DNA of 64,000 nt from Devosia insulae DS-56 (GTDB taxonomy: Bacteria; Pseudomonadota; Alphaproteobacteria; Rhizobiales; Devosiaceae): contig NZ_LAJE02000363.1 in the NCBI RefSeq assembly GCF_000970465.2, positions 78,802-142,801 on the forward strand, given 5' to 3'. Every line of letters starts with the position of its first letter. The stretch's first letter is position 1. Of the stretch, positions 24,762 to 33,991 are shown in pieces. The position numbers and the translations under genes were made by a program. The notes beneath the pieces are model-generated. The model saw only the letters and a program-made list of their open reading frames with translations, did no database searches and was not told the origin of the DNA.

Positions 24762-24870
24762 TGTGTCGCACCGTCTGGCCTGTAAAGCGAACCGCAAAAA
24801 ATCAGGGTCGGCGACCGAGGTCTGCCAACCCGTGCGATGCGCGCGATAACCCGCTCGTCCGCGGGGGGGA

Positions 24871-25290
24871 TCAGGCTGGGCTGGCCGAGACGTCGCCCCC
24901 GCCGAGGTCGATGCCGGCTTCGACATTCGCCGCGGCGACCTGAATCCGAGAGGCCAGGGTAGGATCGGTGATTTCGTTGGCAATGATGTTGATGGCGTCC
25001 GCGACGCGGGCCCGAACATTGGCCGGCAGGCTGGAGGCAATCGAGCCCAGCTCAACCACGAGTTGCGCCAGGAGCGCGTCCTTCTGATCGGCCGGCAGCC
25101 CTGCCGCCCTGATATCGGCGATGTAGGCCTCGACCGCGGCGATGCACGCCTGGTCGCTGCCGCCAGTATGGCAGCTGGCTTTGATGTCGGCGATCGATAC
25201 GCTGGTAACGACGCTTTGGGCGCCCACAGGGGCTATCGCGCCGAAGGTCACCATGCTAGCGACGGCAAGCGTTCCAAGTATGTTTCGCAT
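24871..25290 (-). CDS. Secreted hypothetical protein, 139 aa
   Basis: A 139-residue protein with a Sec signal peptide (MRNILGTLAVASMVTFGAIA, cleavage near VGAQS). The mature part is alanine-rich and helical with two cysteines in ASCHTGGSDQAC that could form a disulfide. Start ATG 25290 has GGAG about nine bases upstream; a nine-codon extension is possible but less likely. I recognise no domain. It is divergent from the exopolysaccharide locus. Confidence 0.65.
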   Translation of the reverse strand: MRNILGTLAVASMVTFGAIAPVGAQSVVTSVSIADIKASCHTGGSDQACIAAVEAYIADIRAAGLPADQKDALLAQLVVELGSIASSLPANVRARVADAINIIANEITDPTLASRIQVAAANVEAGIDLGGGDVSASPA

Positions 25291-25474
25291 GACAAATATC
25301 TCCGCAGGATGGCGCAAGGTACTGCATGGTACCGGTCGCGGTCAATCTTGCTGACACTGGGCGACTCTCGTGGCGAGAGGCCGGAGCAGGCAGAATTAGC
25401 AAGCTTAACCACGTCTCGTTGCTTGAGTCACCTGAGGTTTCCTGTGGTAACGCCGATGTCTTGAGGGCACGGCG

Positions 25475-26182
25475 ATGAGTGGTCGACGAGCTACCGGCGC
25501 CCTTGGCCTGCTGCTGCTTTCGATCACCTCACTGCTCCTGGCCTTCGGCTCGGCCTACGCGCTCCTCGCCGAATCGGGGCCCTATCTGTTCGCCGGCAGC
25601 GGGCTGGCACAGCGCATCGAGGTGCTCGCCGACGGTGAGTTCCATCCAGGGCTGTCGCGCCCGGCGCACGATCTCATCCTCGACGATTGCGTGGCCGTCG
25701 CGAGCTCGCTCTATGGCCTCACCATGCCCACCGAACGGCGCAACGCGGCGCTCAAGACCTGCAGCAGCGCCGCCACGGGCTTTGCCGCGGCGTCGCCAAC
25801 CTATGCCTACGCCTATTATGTCGTGGCACTGCTGGCCGCCGAACACAGCGACTCGGGCGCCTTCAACGCCGCCCTCGGCACCTCGCGAGAGTTGGCGCCC
25901 ACCGAGCAATGGCTGGCCGAGCTCCGCGTGAAGCTGTCCGAGGATCACCTGGCGCAGTTGCAGCCCGCCGCCATTGCCGGCCACGAGACCGACCTGGCGC
26001 TGCTGGTCATCAGCCAGCGCGGCATCCGGGTGATTGCTCGCCGCTACGCCGCGCTGGCAGGATTCCGCGAGCGCATCACGGCGATCGTCGAAACCCTGCC
26101 ACCCGAGCAGCAGAGGCGCTTCGTCGCGGCCTTGCGCAACGAGATCGCCGCCCGCCGAGCGGCGCCCCCTGCCACCCCGTGA
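25475..26182 (+). CDS. Hypothetical membrane-anchored protein at head of exopolysaccharide locus
   Basis: A 235-residue protein with one N-terminal hydrophobic helix (LLLLSITSLLLAFGSAYALL) and a mostly helical, probably periplasmic remainder rich in alanine (two cysteines, DDCVAVAS and ALKTCSS, may bridge). It is the first gene of the polysaccharide locus, 17 bases before the O-antigen ligase-like gene, so it may help assembly or export. No family recognised. Confidence 0.6.
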   Translation: MSGRRATGALGLLLLSITSLLLAFGSAYALLAESGPYLFAGSGLAQRIEVLADGEFHPGLSRPAHDLILDDCVAVASSLYGLTMPTERRNAALKTCSSAATGFAAASPTYAYAYYVVALLAAEHSDSGAFNAALGTSRELAPTEQWLAELRVKLSEDHLAQLQPAAIAGHETDLALLVISQRGIRVIARRYAALAGFRERITAIVETLPPEQQRRFVAALRNEIAARRAAPPATP

Positions 26183-26199
26183 GACCTGGAGCCCCAGAC

Positions 26200-27588
26200 G
26201 TGACTGCCCTGCCCGATCAAGCCATGGAGCGCACGCGCCGGCATGCCGTGCCAACCCGCCGCGGCAATGCCAATGACCGCCTGGGCGGGGTGCTGCTGCT
26301 GCTGGTTGGCCTGTCGCCGCTGCCGCTCGGCAGCAATCGGCCGGCATTCTGGGCCGCCTGGGGTGTCGTGCTCGGCGTGATCGGGCTGGTGTACTTCCTC
26401 TCGCTGCGTGCCCGGGGCAGCGCTTTGCGCATCAGCCCCTGGCGGCTTCCGGAAGTGACGATCCTGTTCATCGTGCTGCTGTTGTTCGTCGTGGTGCAGG
26501 TGCTGCCACTGGGCGGGCTCGGCTACAGCCCGATCCAGGTTTTGCCCCGCGGACTTCAGCTCAGCGCATCCAGCATCAGCCTCGATCCGGCGACCACCAG
26601 TCTGACGCTGCTGCAGTTCGCCTGCTACGGGCTGCTGGCCCTGTTGTTCCGGCAGGTGGGCTATCGCAACTCGCGCGCCGACCGGGTGCTGAACGCCATC
26701 TTCGTGATCATCGTCGCCTATGGCCTGCTTGGCATCGTGCTGCAGGGGCAGTTGGGCGCCCTGCTCGGCATCCCGGGCTCGGGGAGCATCGCCACCGGCC
26801 CCTTCGTCAATCGCAACAGCTACGCCACCTATCTCACCTTTGGCCTCGCCATCGGCGTGGCGCTGGCCATCGGCCAGCTCGAACAGGGCGAGAGCCGGCG
26901 CAAGCGCCATCGCCGTGTCGCAACCCTGGCGTTGATCGGCGCAGGGCTGTTCGTTATCGGCGCGGCGCTCGTCGCCACTCAATCGCGCATGGGCTTTGTC
27001 GCCGGGCTGGTCGGCGCCCTCTCGGTGACGCTGCTGGCGCTGGCCGGCCGTCGCCTCGGCACCGGCATCTGGCTGGGCATCCTCGCCGTATTGCTGCTCG
27101 GGACCATCGGCATGCTGGCCCTGAATGGGGGCGGCCTGCTGGAGCGCGTCGGTTCGCTCGAAACCGCCGGCGACGTCCGCGTCGATCTCTACCGGCAGGT
27201 TTGGCAGATGATCGTCTCGAGCCCGCTTGTCGGCTATGGTGGCGGCACTTTCGAGGGCACCTTCCCGCTGTTCCACCAGCTCCCGGTCAGCCCCGACGTG
27301 GTGTGGAACAAGGCGCATTCCACCTACTTTGCGCTCTGGGCGGAGTTTGGATTGATCTTCGGCACCCTGCCGCTGATCATCGTCGTGGCGGCGGCCATCC
27401 GGCTGCTCGCCGCACGCCCCAGCGGCCCACGCCTCGCGGCGATCGGGGTGATTGTGGTGGCAGCGGTTCACTCGAGCGTCGATTTCAGCCTCGAGATCGA
27501 GGCGGTGGCGTTCGTCTTCGTGGCCATCGTGTTTCTTGCCATCGGCGCAGGCATCGGCGCGGCGGAGCAGCGGCGAGACCATGCGTAA
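26200..27588 (+). CDS. O-antigen ligase/polymerase family membrane protein
   Basis: A 462-residue polytopic inner-membrane protein of the O-antigen ligase (Wzy_C) family. About ten to twelve hydrophobic helices are visible. The family region ATGPFVNRNSYATYLTFGLA lies mid-protein and SPLVGYGGGTFEGTFPLFH with HSTYFALWAEFGL in the large periplasmic loop region. Start is GTG 26200 (GGAG eight bases upstream); ATG 26224 is an alternative. The frame is open further upstream inside the previous gene, which is rejected. It would polymerise or ligate polysaccharide units. Confidence 0.85.
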   Translation: MTALPDQAMERTRRHAVPTRRGNANDRLGGVLLLLVGLSPLPLGSNRPAFWAAWGVVLGVIGLVYFLSLRARGSALRISPWRLPEVTILFIVLLLFVVVQVLPLGGLGYSPIQVLPRGLQLSASSISLDPATTSLTLLQFACYGLLALLFRQVGYRNSRADRVLNAIFVIIVAYGLLGIVLQGQLGALLGIPGSGSIATGPFVNRNSYATYLTFGLAIGVALAIGQLEQGESRRKRHRRVATLALIGAGLFVIGAALVATQSRMGFVAGLVGALSVTLLALAGRRLGTGIWLGILAVLLLGTIGMLALNGGGLLERVGSLETAGDVRVDLYRQVWQMIVSSPLVGYGGGTFEGTFPLFHQLPVSPDVVWNKAHSTYFALWAEFGLIFGTLPLIIVVAAAIRLLAARPSGPRLAAIGVIVVAAVHSSVDFSLEIEAVAFVFVAIVFLAIGAGIGAAEQRRDHA

Positions 27589-28393
27589 CTACCTGCAGCG
27601 CCTGCTCGCACGGCTGCCACTGTCGCGCCCCCCGCAGGCGACAGCGGAATTCGAGGCCCTCAGCGCGGCGGAGGAGCCAGGCACCATCTACGCCATTGGC
27701 GACATCCATGGCTGTCTCGATCTGCTGCGCCAGCTGGAGGCGCTGCTGTTCGAGGACGCGGCCGGACGAGAGGGTCCCAAATGGCTGGTCATGCTGGGCG
27801 ACTATATCGACCGCGGTCCGCAATCGGCCGGCGTGCTCGATCACCTCCTCACGCCATTGCCGCCGGACTTCCAGCGGATCTCGATTGCCGGCAACCACGA
27901 GGTTGCCATGCTGAAGTTCCTCGAGCAGCCATCGCGCAACTCGTCCTGGCTGGGTTTTGGCGGCATCGAGACGCTGCAATCGTACGGGATTTCTGAAACG
28001 GCGGTGGCCAGCGCCTCCCGCTCGGCCCTGCGCGACCTGATCCACAGCCACATTCCTGCCGAACACGGCGACTTTTTGAGGCAGCTGCCGCTGCTTTTTT
28101 CGACGCCCAACTATCTTTTCGTGCATGCCGGCCTGCGGTTGGGCACCCCTTTAGAACAACAGCATCCCGATGACTTGCTGTGGATTCGTAACGAGCCTGC
28201 AACGGGTTACGCTGAGTTTCAAAAGCTGGTGCTGCACGGCCACACGCCCACCCCCGACGTAGTCTTCGGCGATCACCGCATTTCGGTCGATACTGGGGCG
28301 TATCTTACCGGGCGACTGTCAGCAGTTCGCCTGAGCCGAGAGAATCAGCCACAGTCCTTTTCGGTGCAGGCGCGCATTCCAGGTGCACGTTAA
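27581..28393 (+). CDS. Metallophosphoesterase (PPP-type serine/threonine phosphatase-like)
   Basis: A 270-residue calcineurin-like phosphoesterase. All metal-site motifs are present: GDIHGC (near residue 44), GDYIDRG, GNHE, and HGHTP near the C-terminus, in the order found in PPP phosphatases. It overlaps the end of the ligase gene by eight bases and precedes the tyrosine kinase gene, so a regulatory role in polysaccharide synthesis is tempting but unproven. Start ATG 27581. Confidence 0.88.
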   Translation: MRNYLQRLLARLPLSRPPQATAEFEALSAAEEPGTIYAIGDIHGCLDLLRQLEALLFEDAAGREGPKWLVMLGDYIDRGPQSAGVLDHLLTPLPPDFQRISIAGNHEVAMLKFLEQPSRNSSWLGFGGIETLQSYGISETAVASASRSALRDLIHSHIPAEHGDFLRQLPLLFSTPNYLFVHAGLRLGTPLEQQHPDDLLWIRNEPATGYAEFQKLVLHGHTPTPDVVFGDHRISVDTGAYLTGRLSAVRLSRENQPQSFSVQARIPGAR

Positions 28394-28483
28394 GCGCATA
28401 CCGGCGGCCTCAATAGTTCACTATCCGCCATAGTCCACCGGCCGGGCCCACAGGGGGTGGCAGCAATTGGTGCTTGAGTATTT

Positions 28484-30619
28484 ATGACTGACCAAGGTTT
28501 CGATCTCCGCAGCATCCTGGGGTTGCTGCGCCGGCAAGCGCGATTGATTGCGATTACCGTGCTGGCGGTGCTGGTGGTTGCTACGGCCGCCGTGTTTACC
28601 ATGAAGCCCATCTACACCGCGAGCACGCTGGTACTGGTCGACCCCTCGCGGAAAGACCTGCTCGACCCCAATGCCCAGATGGGCGGCGGCTCGGGTGAAA
28701 GCGCCAGGGTCGACAGCGAGGTGGAGCTGGCGAAGTCCGAAGCGACGCTGCTGCAGACCATCGAGGACGAGAACCTCATCGACGATCCCGAGTTCGGCGT
28801 ACGGCTGGGGTTCCGCGACACGGTGCTGAGCTTCTTCCGCATCACCGAGGCGACGTTGCCCACCGGCGACGAGGCGCTGCAGAGCGTCATGGCGAAGCTG
28901 CGCGAAAGTATCACCGTGCAGCGCCGCGGCCTCACCTTCATGCTGGCCATCCAGGCCCGTTCGCCCAACCCGGCGACGGCGGCGCGGATCGCCAACGCGG
29001 TTGCCGCCGCCTACATCAAGGTGCAGCTCGCCGCCAAGATCGGCTCCACCCTCGCCTCGCGCGACATCATCCAGGGCCGCATCGCCGGCGCCAGCGCTGC
29101 CGTGTCGCAATCGGAAGGCGCCTTCGACAAGTTCATCGAGGACAATATCGACAGCATCACGGCGGAGACCGGTCGCACCGATCTCACCGCCTTGCGTGCG
29201 CAACTGAAGGAAGTCGGGGGCAACCGGGCCCGCGACGCGGCGGTGGCCGAACTGGTGCAGCGCAGCCTCGAGCAGCGCGACTGGGCGGCGGTCTCGGCCA
29301 ATCTCGGCTCGCAGGCGATCGCGGCCCTCGCCGAGCAGCGCCAGCAGCTGGTCAACAGCCTCGCCGACACCGTCGACGCCTCGCAGCAATCGATCGACCT
29401 CAGGGCCGAGGTCGCCAAGCTCGACACCGAACTCGAGAACTCGACGACCGCCGAGCTCACCACCATGCGCCAGCGCGTCGCCACCTATCAGTCGCAGGCT
29501 TCCGACATCCGCAACCAGCTGCGCACCAGCATCCTCTCGACCGACCTGCCGCCCGACGTGCTGACCAATATCTACGAGCTGCAGCAGAACGCCGAGATTG
29601 CCCGCACCCAGTACCAGACGCTGCTGTCGCGCCTGCGCGAGCTCGAGGCCCAGGCTTATCTGCAGGTGGCCGACAGTCGCGTGGTGTCGCAGACCCTGCC
29701 CCCATCCGAGCCCTCGTTTCCCAACCCGCGCCAGATCCTGACGCTGGCCGGTCTCGCCGCCCTCGGCCTCGGCATCGGCCTTGCCTTCCTCAGGGAGAAC
29801 TTCGTCGGCGGCTTCACCAGCGAAGCGCAGCTGCACTCCTTCCTCCGCGGTCCGGTGATTTCGGCAGTGCCCCGGCAGAAGGAGGCCCGAGCCGGCGCCG
29901 GCGATGGCGGGATCGGCGAATACATGGTGTCGAGCCCGCTCTCGATCTTTGCGGAATCGGTGCGTCGCATCCGCGTCGGCATAGATCAGTCGCTGCAACG
30001 CAGCGAGGCGCACCGGCCAGCGGGTGGCATCGTCATAATGGTATCGTCGGCTTCGCCGAGTGAAGGCAAATCCACGCTGGCCCTCTCAATAACTCGGGCC
30101 TATGCGCTGGCTGGCCACAAGACCCTGCTGATCGATTGCGACCTCAGAAAACCCAGTATTCACCGTCAACTCGGGCTAGAACCGTCGACCGGCCTGCTCG
30201 AATATCTCAATCATGCGGTCAAGGAAGATGCGCTGCCGTCGATCATGACTGTCGATGATGAAAGCGGCGCCCAAGTTGTGCTCGGCGCCCGTCGAAGTGA
30301 CATTGCCACAGATTCGCTGCTTTCCAGTACCACGTTCGCCCGACTGATTAGTGCGGCGCGTTCCACGTTCGATATTATTGTTCTTGATACTCCGCCCGTC
30401 GGACCAGTGGTTGACGGACTGTATCTTGTGAAGCACGCCGATTCTATTGTGTTTGTAGTGCGTTGGGCCAGCACTTCGCAGCACGATGTTCGTCATGCGG
30501 TGACGCTGCTCCAGGGCGCCAAGAAGCCGGAGACCGAAATTCTGGCCGTGCTCAACCAGCAGGAGATTTCCAAGTCCGCCTATTCCGGCAAGTACGCCGG
30601 ATACTACACCGCCACATGA
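28484..30619 (+). CDS. Polysaccharide co-polymerase with BY-kinase domain (Wzc-like)
   Basis: A 711-residue inner-membrane protein that controls chain length and export of exopolysaccharide. The N-terminal Wzz domain has a first helix at about residues 18-42, a long periplasmic coiled-coil region and a second helix near 415-440. The cytosolic tyrosine kinase part has Walker A SASPSEGKSTLAL (about 520-531), Walker A' LLIDCDLRKPS (about 548) and Walker B IIVLDTPPVGP (about 630). The tail YSGKYAGYY is a tyrosine cluster for autophosphorylation. No cognate Wza-type outer-membrane gene is in the window. Confidence 0.92.
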   Translation: MTDQGFDLRSILGLLRRQARLIAITVLAVLVVATAAVFTMKPIYTASTLVLVDPSRKDLLDPNAQMGGGSGESARVDSEVELAKSEATLLQTIEDENLIDDPEFGVRLGFRDTVLSFFRITEATLPTGDEALQSVMAKLRESITVQRRGLTFMLAIQARSPNPATAARIANAVAAAYIKVQLAAKIGSTLASRDIIQGRIAGASAAVSQSEGAFDKFIEDNIDSITAETGRTDLTALRAQLKEVGGNRARDAAVAELVQRSLEQRDWAAVSANLGSQAIAALAEQRQQLVNSLADTVDASQQSIDLRAEVAKLDTELENSTTAELTTMRQRVATYQSQASDIRNQLRTSILSTDLPPDVLTNIYELQQNAEIARTQYQTLLSRLRELEAQAYLQVADSRVVSQTLPPSEPSFPNPRQILTLAGLAALGLGIGLAFLRENFVGGFTSEAQLHSFLRGPVISAVPRQKEARAGAGDGGIGEYMVSSPLSIFAESVRRIRVGIDQSLQRSEAHRPAGGIVIMVSSASPSEGKSTLALSITRAYALAGHKTLLIDCDLRKPSIHRQLGLEPSTGLLEYLNHAVKEDALPSIMTVDDESGAQVVLGARRSDIATDSLLSSTTFARLISAARSTFDIIVLDTPPVGPVVDGLYLVKHADSIVFVVRWASTSQHDVRHAVTLLQGAKKPETEILAVLNQQEISKSAYSGKYAGYYTAT

Positions 30620-30829
30620 GTTCGACGGCCACTCTCTCATGCGGTCGATTTTCCAGTCTGCTTACCGCCAACCATAGCAAAGACAAATTTGACCGCGACG
30701 ACACTAACGTCTTTGGCAGCAACGGCGGACACTTGAGCGAACGTAGCTACTTTTAGACTCTCTTAGACCAAGCGCAGCGTTAATTTACATAAGAAGCATT
30801 GAACTGCTTCACTGAGGGGATACTGATGA
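30620..30829. other. Intergenic region before priming sugar transferase
   Basis: 210 bases without a gene. It is more AT-rich than its surroundings and probably carries a promoter for the second half of the locus; no clear terminator or palindrome was found. Confidence 0.4.
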
Positions 30830-32149
30830 ATGACGCAGGATGCGGCAAAATCTGCGGAAATTCAGGAGGAAGGCCTGGGAGGTCTATGGCCTCCGCACTG
30901 GCTGCTGAGCCGGCTGGGTCGCACGCGCGTGCAGATAGCCGGCGCCCTGCTGTTCGGCGTCCTCGTGCCGGTGGCGTTCCGCTGGGGCACCGACATTGAC
31001 GGCTGGCTGCTGCCCGAGCAGATCTCCACCATCGTTGCCACCGCCTCCGCCATCACCCTGGGCCTGATCGGGCTGCGCCAGTTGGCGCGGCTGCCCGGCG
31101 TCGAAGAGAGCATCTATTGCGTGCCGGCCCTGTTGGTGAGTTTCCTGTTGGCGCTGGCAGCCCTGCTGATGCTGCGCCTCGAGTACAATCGCTACCTGTT
31201 CCCCATCAGCTTCGCCCTGACCATCGTCTGGGTGTTTGTCGCCCACGCCCTCAACCGCCGCTACCGCACGGTGCGCCTCGCCATCGTGCCGGGCGGCGAG
31301 GTCGATACGCTCGGCGCAATCCGCGAGGTGGAGTGGCTGCCGCTCGACACCCCCACCCTGCCACGGGGCCGCCTCAACGGCCTGATCGTCGATCTCAGGC
31401 AGGATCTCGAGCCGCACTGGGAACGCTTCATCGCCGATTGCGCTCTCGCCGGCATCCGCATCTTCCACGTCAAGCAGATCAGGGAATCGCTGACCGGCCG
31501 GCTGGAGATCACCCACCTCTCCGAGAACACCCTCGGCTCGCTCAACCCCGACGCGCTCTATCTCAAGGTGAAGCAGGGGCTGGACTGGATCTTTGCACTC
31601 GTGGCGCTGATCGTGCTGTCCCCGGCCCTGCTGCTCGTCGGCCTCGTCATTCGCCTGGAGTCGCCCGGGCCGGCGATTTTCCGCCAGACGCGGATTGGGT
31701 TCCGAGGGCGCCCCTTCAAGGTCCTGAAGTTTCGCACCATGCATCACGACGGCCGGCCCGGCGACACGCTCGCGTCTGCGGTAACCACGGACACGGATCC
31801 GCGCATAACGCGCCTGGGCAAGTTCCTCCGCCGCACCCGGATTGACGAGCTGCCGCAGCTATTCAACGTGCTCAAGGGAGAAATGAGCTGGATCGGCCCC
31901 AGGCCGGAGACCGCGCCCTTATCGAAATTCTACGACAAGCAACTGTCGTTCTATGGCTATCGCAACATTGTCCGCCCAGGCATATCCGGCTGGGCCCAGG
32001 TCAACCAAGGCCACGTCACGGGGGCCGACCAAACCCTCGAAAAGCTTCACTACGACTTCTATTACATCAAGAACTTTTCCCCTTGGCTGGACCTGCTGAT
32101 CGCGTTCAGAACGGTTGCGATCGTGGTGTCAGGGTTCGGGTCGAAGTGA
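30830..32149 (+). CDS. Undecaprenyl-phosphate sugar phosphotransferase (priming transferase)
   Basis: A 439-residue polyprenyl glycosylphosphotransferase of the WbaP/ExoY type that loads the first sugar phosphate on undecaprenyl phosphate. Four hydrophobic helices occupy about residues 35-140, then a nucleotide-binding-like middle domain, another helix near 240, and the C-terminal catalytic bacterial sugar transferase domain with KVLKFRTMHHDG, RRTRIDELPQLFNVLKGEMS, GPRPE and RPGISGWAQVNQG. Start ATG 30830 has GAGGGG ten bases upstream. Confidence 0.92.
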   Translation: MTQDAAKSAEIQEEGLGGLWPPHWLLSRLGRTRVQIAGALLFGVLVPVAFRWGTDIDGWLLPEQISTIVATASAITLGLIGLRQLARLPGVEESIYCVPALLVSFLLALAALLMLRLEYNRYLFPISFALTIVWVFVAHALNRRYRTVRLAIVPGGEVDTLGAIREVEWLPLDTPTLPRGRLNGLIVDLRQDLEPHWERFIADCALAGIRIFHVKQIRESLTGRLEITHLSENTLGSLNPDALYLKVKQGLDWIFALVALIVLSPALLLVGLVIRLESPGPAIFRQTRIGFRGRPFKVLKFRTMHHDGRPGDTLASAVTTDTDPRITRLGKFLRRTRIDELPQLFNVLKGEMSWIGPRPETAPLSKFYDKQLSFYGYRNIVRPGISGWAQVNQGHVTGADQTLEKLHYDFYYIKNFSPWLDLLIAFRTVAIVVSGFGSK

Positions 32150-32222
32150 AAGTGAAGCGCTTTCACCCACTAACCGCAGGGCTTGTCGACGCGACATGCC
32201 TTAGGGCAAGCAAACAGTTCAC

Positions 32223-33374
32223 ATGAGCATTCCAAACACGGCTCGGCCGTACCAAATCTGCAGAAACTGCGTAATGGACACCTCCGACGCAGCTATCAGC
32301 TTCGACGATACGGGGCTGTGCGATCACTGCCGTACCTTCCACACTGAAATCCTCCCTAACTGGGATACCGGCGAGCAAGGCCAAGCAAGGCTCTCGACGC
32401 TGGTTGAGAAGATCAAAGCTGCGGGAGAGGGCCGGGATTTCGATTGTATCCTCGGAGTCAGCGGTGGGATCGACAGCTCCTACCTGGCCTATGTTGCCAA
32501 GATTCAGCTGAAACTTCGTCCGCTGATCTTTCACGTTGATGCCGGCTGGAACTCGCAAGAGGCCGTCAACAACATCGAGAAGCTGATCGACCATCTGGAT
32601 CTGGACCTCTACACCCACGTCATCGACTGGGAGGAGATGCGCGACCTGCAGCTCGCCTTCTTCAAGGCCGGCGTGCCTCACATCGACACGCCGCAAGACC
32701 ACGCCTTCTTTGCCACCATGTACCAGTTCGCACTCCAGCATGACGTGAAGTACATTCTGACGGGCGCAAACTACTCCACCGAATGCATCCGGAATCCGCT
32801 GGAGTGGATGTACTACCAGTCCGACGAGACGCAGCTGCGGGATATTCATCGCAGGTTCGGATCAAGGCCGCTCAAGACCTTTCCGACCACCTCGATTCTC
32901 CGCCACAAGATCTACCTGCCCTACGTCAAAGGCATCAAGGTTGTCAGGCCCCTGAATCACCTGCCTTATCTCAAGGCTGATGCGATCAAACTGTTGACCG
33001 AACAGATCGGTTGGCAGCCCTACCCGCAGAAACACTTCGAGTCCCGGTTCACCCGGTTCTACGAAGGTTATTGGCTCCCCACCAAGTTCGGCTATGACAC
33101 CCGACGCGTGCAATATTCGAGCCTCATTCTGACCGGTCAGATGACGAGGGACGAGGCCTTGGCAGCGCTCGCCATGCCCGCGCACGATCCTGAAACCCTG
33201 ACTCGCGACTTTGAGTATGTCGCCACCAAGCTCGGTATCTCGCCGAAAGAACTGACCAGTTATCTGGAAGCTCCCAACAAGAGCTACCGGGACTACAAGT
33301 CACAACAGCCGCTCTATGCCCTTGGGGCGGCGGCTATGCGCAGCTTCGGTCTGGAACTGGGCGGCAAGCGATGA
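32223..33374 (+). CDS. N-acetyl sugar amidotransferase (WbpG/PseA-like)
   Basis: A 383-residue PP-loop amidotransferase that, with HisH/HisF-like partners, converts an N-acetyl group of a nucleotide sugar into an acetamidino group. It has paired cysteine motifs (CRNCVMDTSD and CDHC) near the N-terminus, the ATP PP-loop LGVSGGIDSSYLAY (about residue 78), and TGANYSTECIRNP. It overlaps hisH by four bases. The same three-gene set occurs in Pseudomonas aeruginosa O antigen loci (wbpG-hisH2-hisF2). Confidence 0.9.
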   Translation: MSIPNTARPYQICRNCVMDTSDAAISFDDTGLCDHCRTFHTEILPNWDTGEQGQARLSTLVEKIKAAGEGRDFDCILGVSGGIDSSYLAYVAKIQLKLRPLIFHVDAGWNSQEAVNNIEKLIDHLDLDLYTHVIDWEEMRDLQLAFFKAGVPHIDTPQDHAFFATMYQFALQHDVKYILTGANYSTECIRNPLEWMYYQSDETQLRDIHRRFGSRPLKTFPTTSILRHKIYLPYVKGIKVVRPLNHLPYLKADAIKLLTEQIGWQPYPQKHFESRFTRFYEGYWLPTKFGYDTRRVQYSSLILTGQMTRDEALAALAMPAHDPETLTRDFEYVATKLGISPKELTSYLEAPNKSYRDYKSQQPLYALGAAAMRSFGLELGGKR

Positions 33375-33991
33375 TCGCCATTGTCGACTATGGACTGGGG
33401 AACATCCAGGCCATTGCGAACATCTATGACCGCCTTGGCATCGTGGCCGCTCCTGCAGCGACCGCGGAGGCGATCGAGCAGGCGGAGCGCATCATACTTC
33501 CCGGCGTCGGTTCATTCGACTGGGCCATGCAGTCCCTCGACAATGCTGGACTGCGTTCCCCACTCGACCATGCCGTGCGAGTTGCGCGTAAACCCGTGCT
33601 CGGCATCTGCGTGGGCATGCAGATGATGACGCACCGGAGTGAAGAGGGACAACTGGCTGGCCTGGGTTGGATTGATGCTGATGTCCAACGCTTCCGTATC
33701 GGCCCTGCCGAGCGCCGGCAGGTGTTGCCGCACATGGGCTGGAACGATGTAATCCCGGGTCAACCGTCGCCGCTGATGCGCGGGCTCGAGGCGGACGCCC
33801 GATTTTACTTCCTCCATAGCTATTGTGTCGTACCGCGCCGTAATGAGCTGACCTTCGCCGTCGCCGAGTATGGAAGCGACTTCGCCTGCGGCGTGCAGCA
33901 GGAAAACTGCTACGGAGTGCAGTTCCACCCGGAGAAGAGTCACGCCTGGGGAGTGCAGTTGCTTCGCAACTTCGCGGAGTTGACGTGCTGA
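33371..33991 (+). CDS. HisH-like glutaminase subunit for sugar amidation
   Basis: A 206-residue class I glutamine amidotransferase homologous to HisH. The nucleophile is Cys80 in GICVGMQ, with the His186/Glu188 pair in FHPEKSH. Oxyanion-strand residues LPGVGSFDWAM are present. Context next to the WbpG-like gene, not histidine genes, assigns it as the ammonia supplier for acetamidino-sugar formation. It overlaps the HisF-like gene by seven bases. Confidence 0.88.
   Translation: MIAIVDYGLGNIQAIANIYDRLGIVAAPAATAEAIEQAERIILPGVGSFDWAMQSLDNAGLRSPLDHAVRVARKPVLGICVGMQMMTHRSEEGQLAGLGWIDADVQRFRIGPAERRQVLPHMGWNDVIPGQPSPLMRGLEADARFYFLHSYCVVPRRNELTFAVAEYGSDFACGVQQENCYGVQFHPEKSHAWGVQLLRNFAELTC

Noticed and set aside
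26044..27582. 512-codon minus-strand ORF opposite the ligase/polymerase gene
   Set aside because: Q/R/A/D-rich low-complexity shadow of a membrane protein gene; no start signal and no known pattern.
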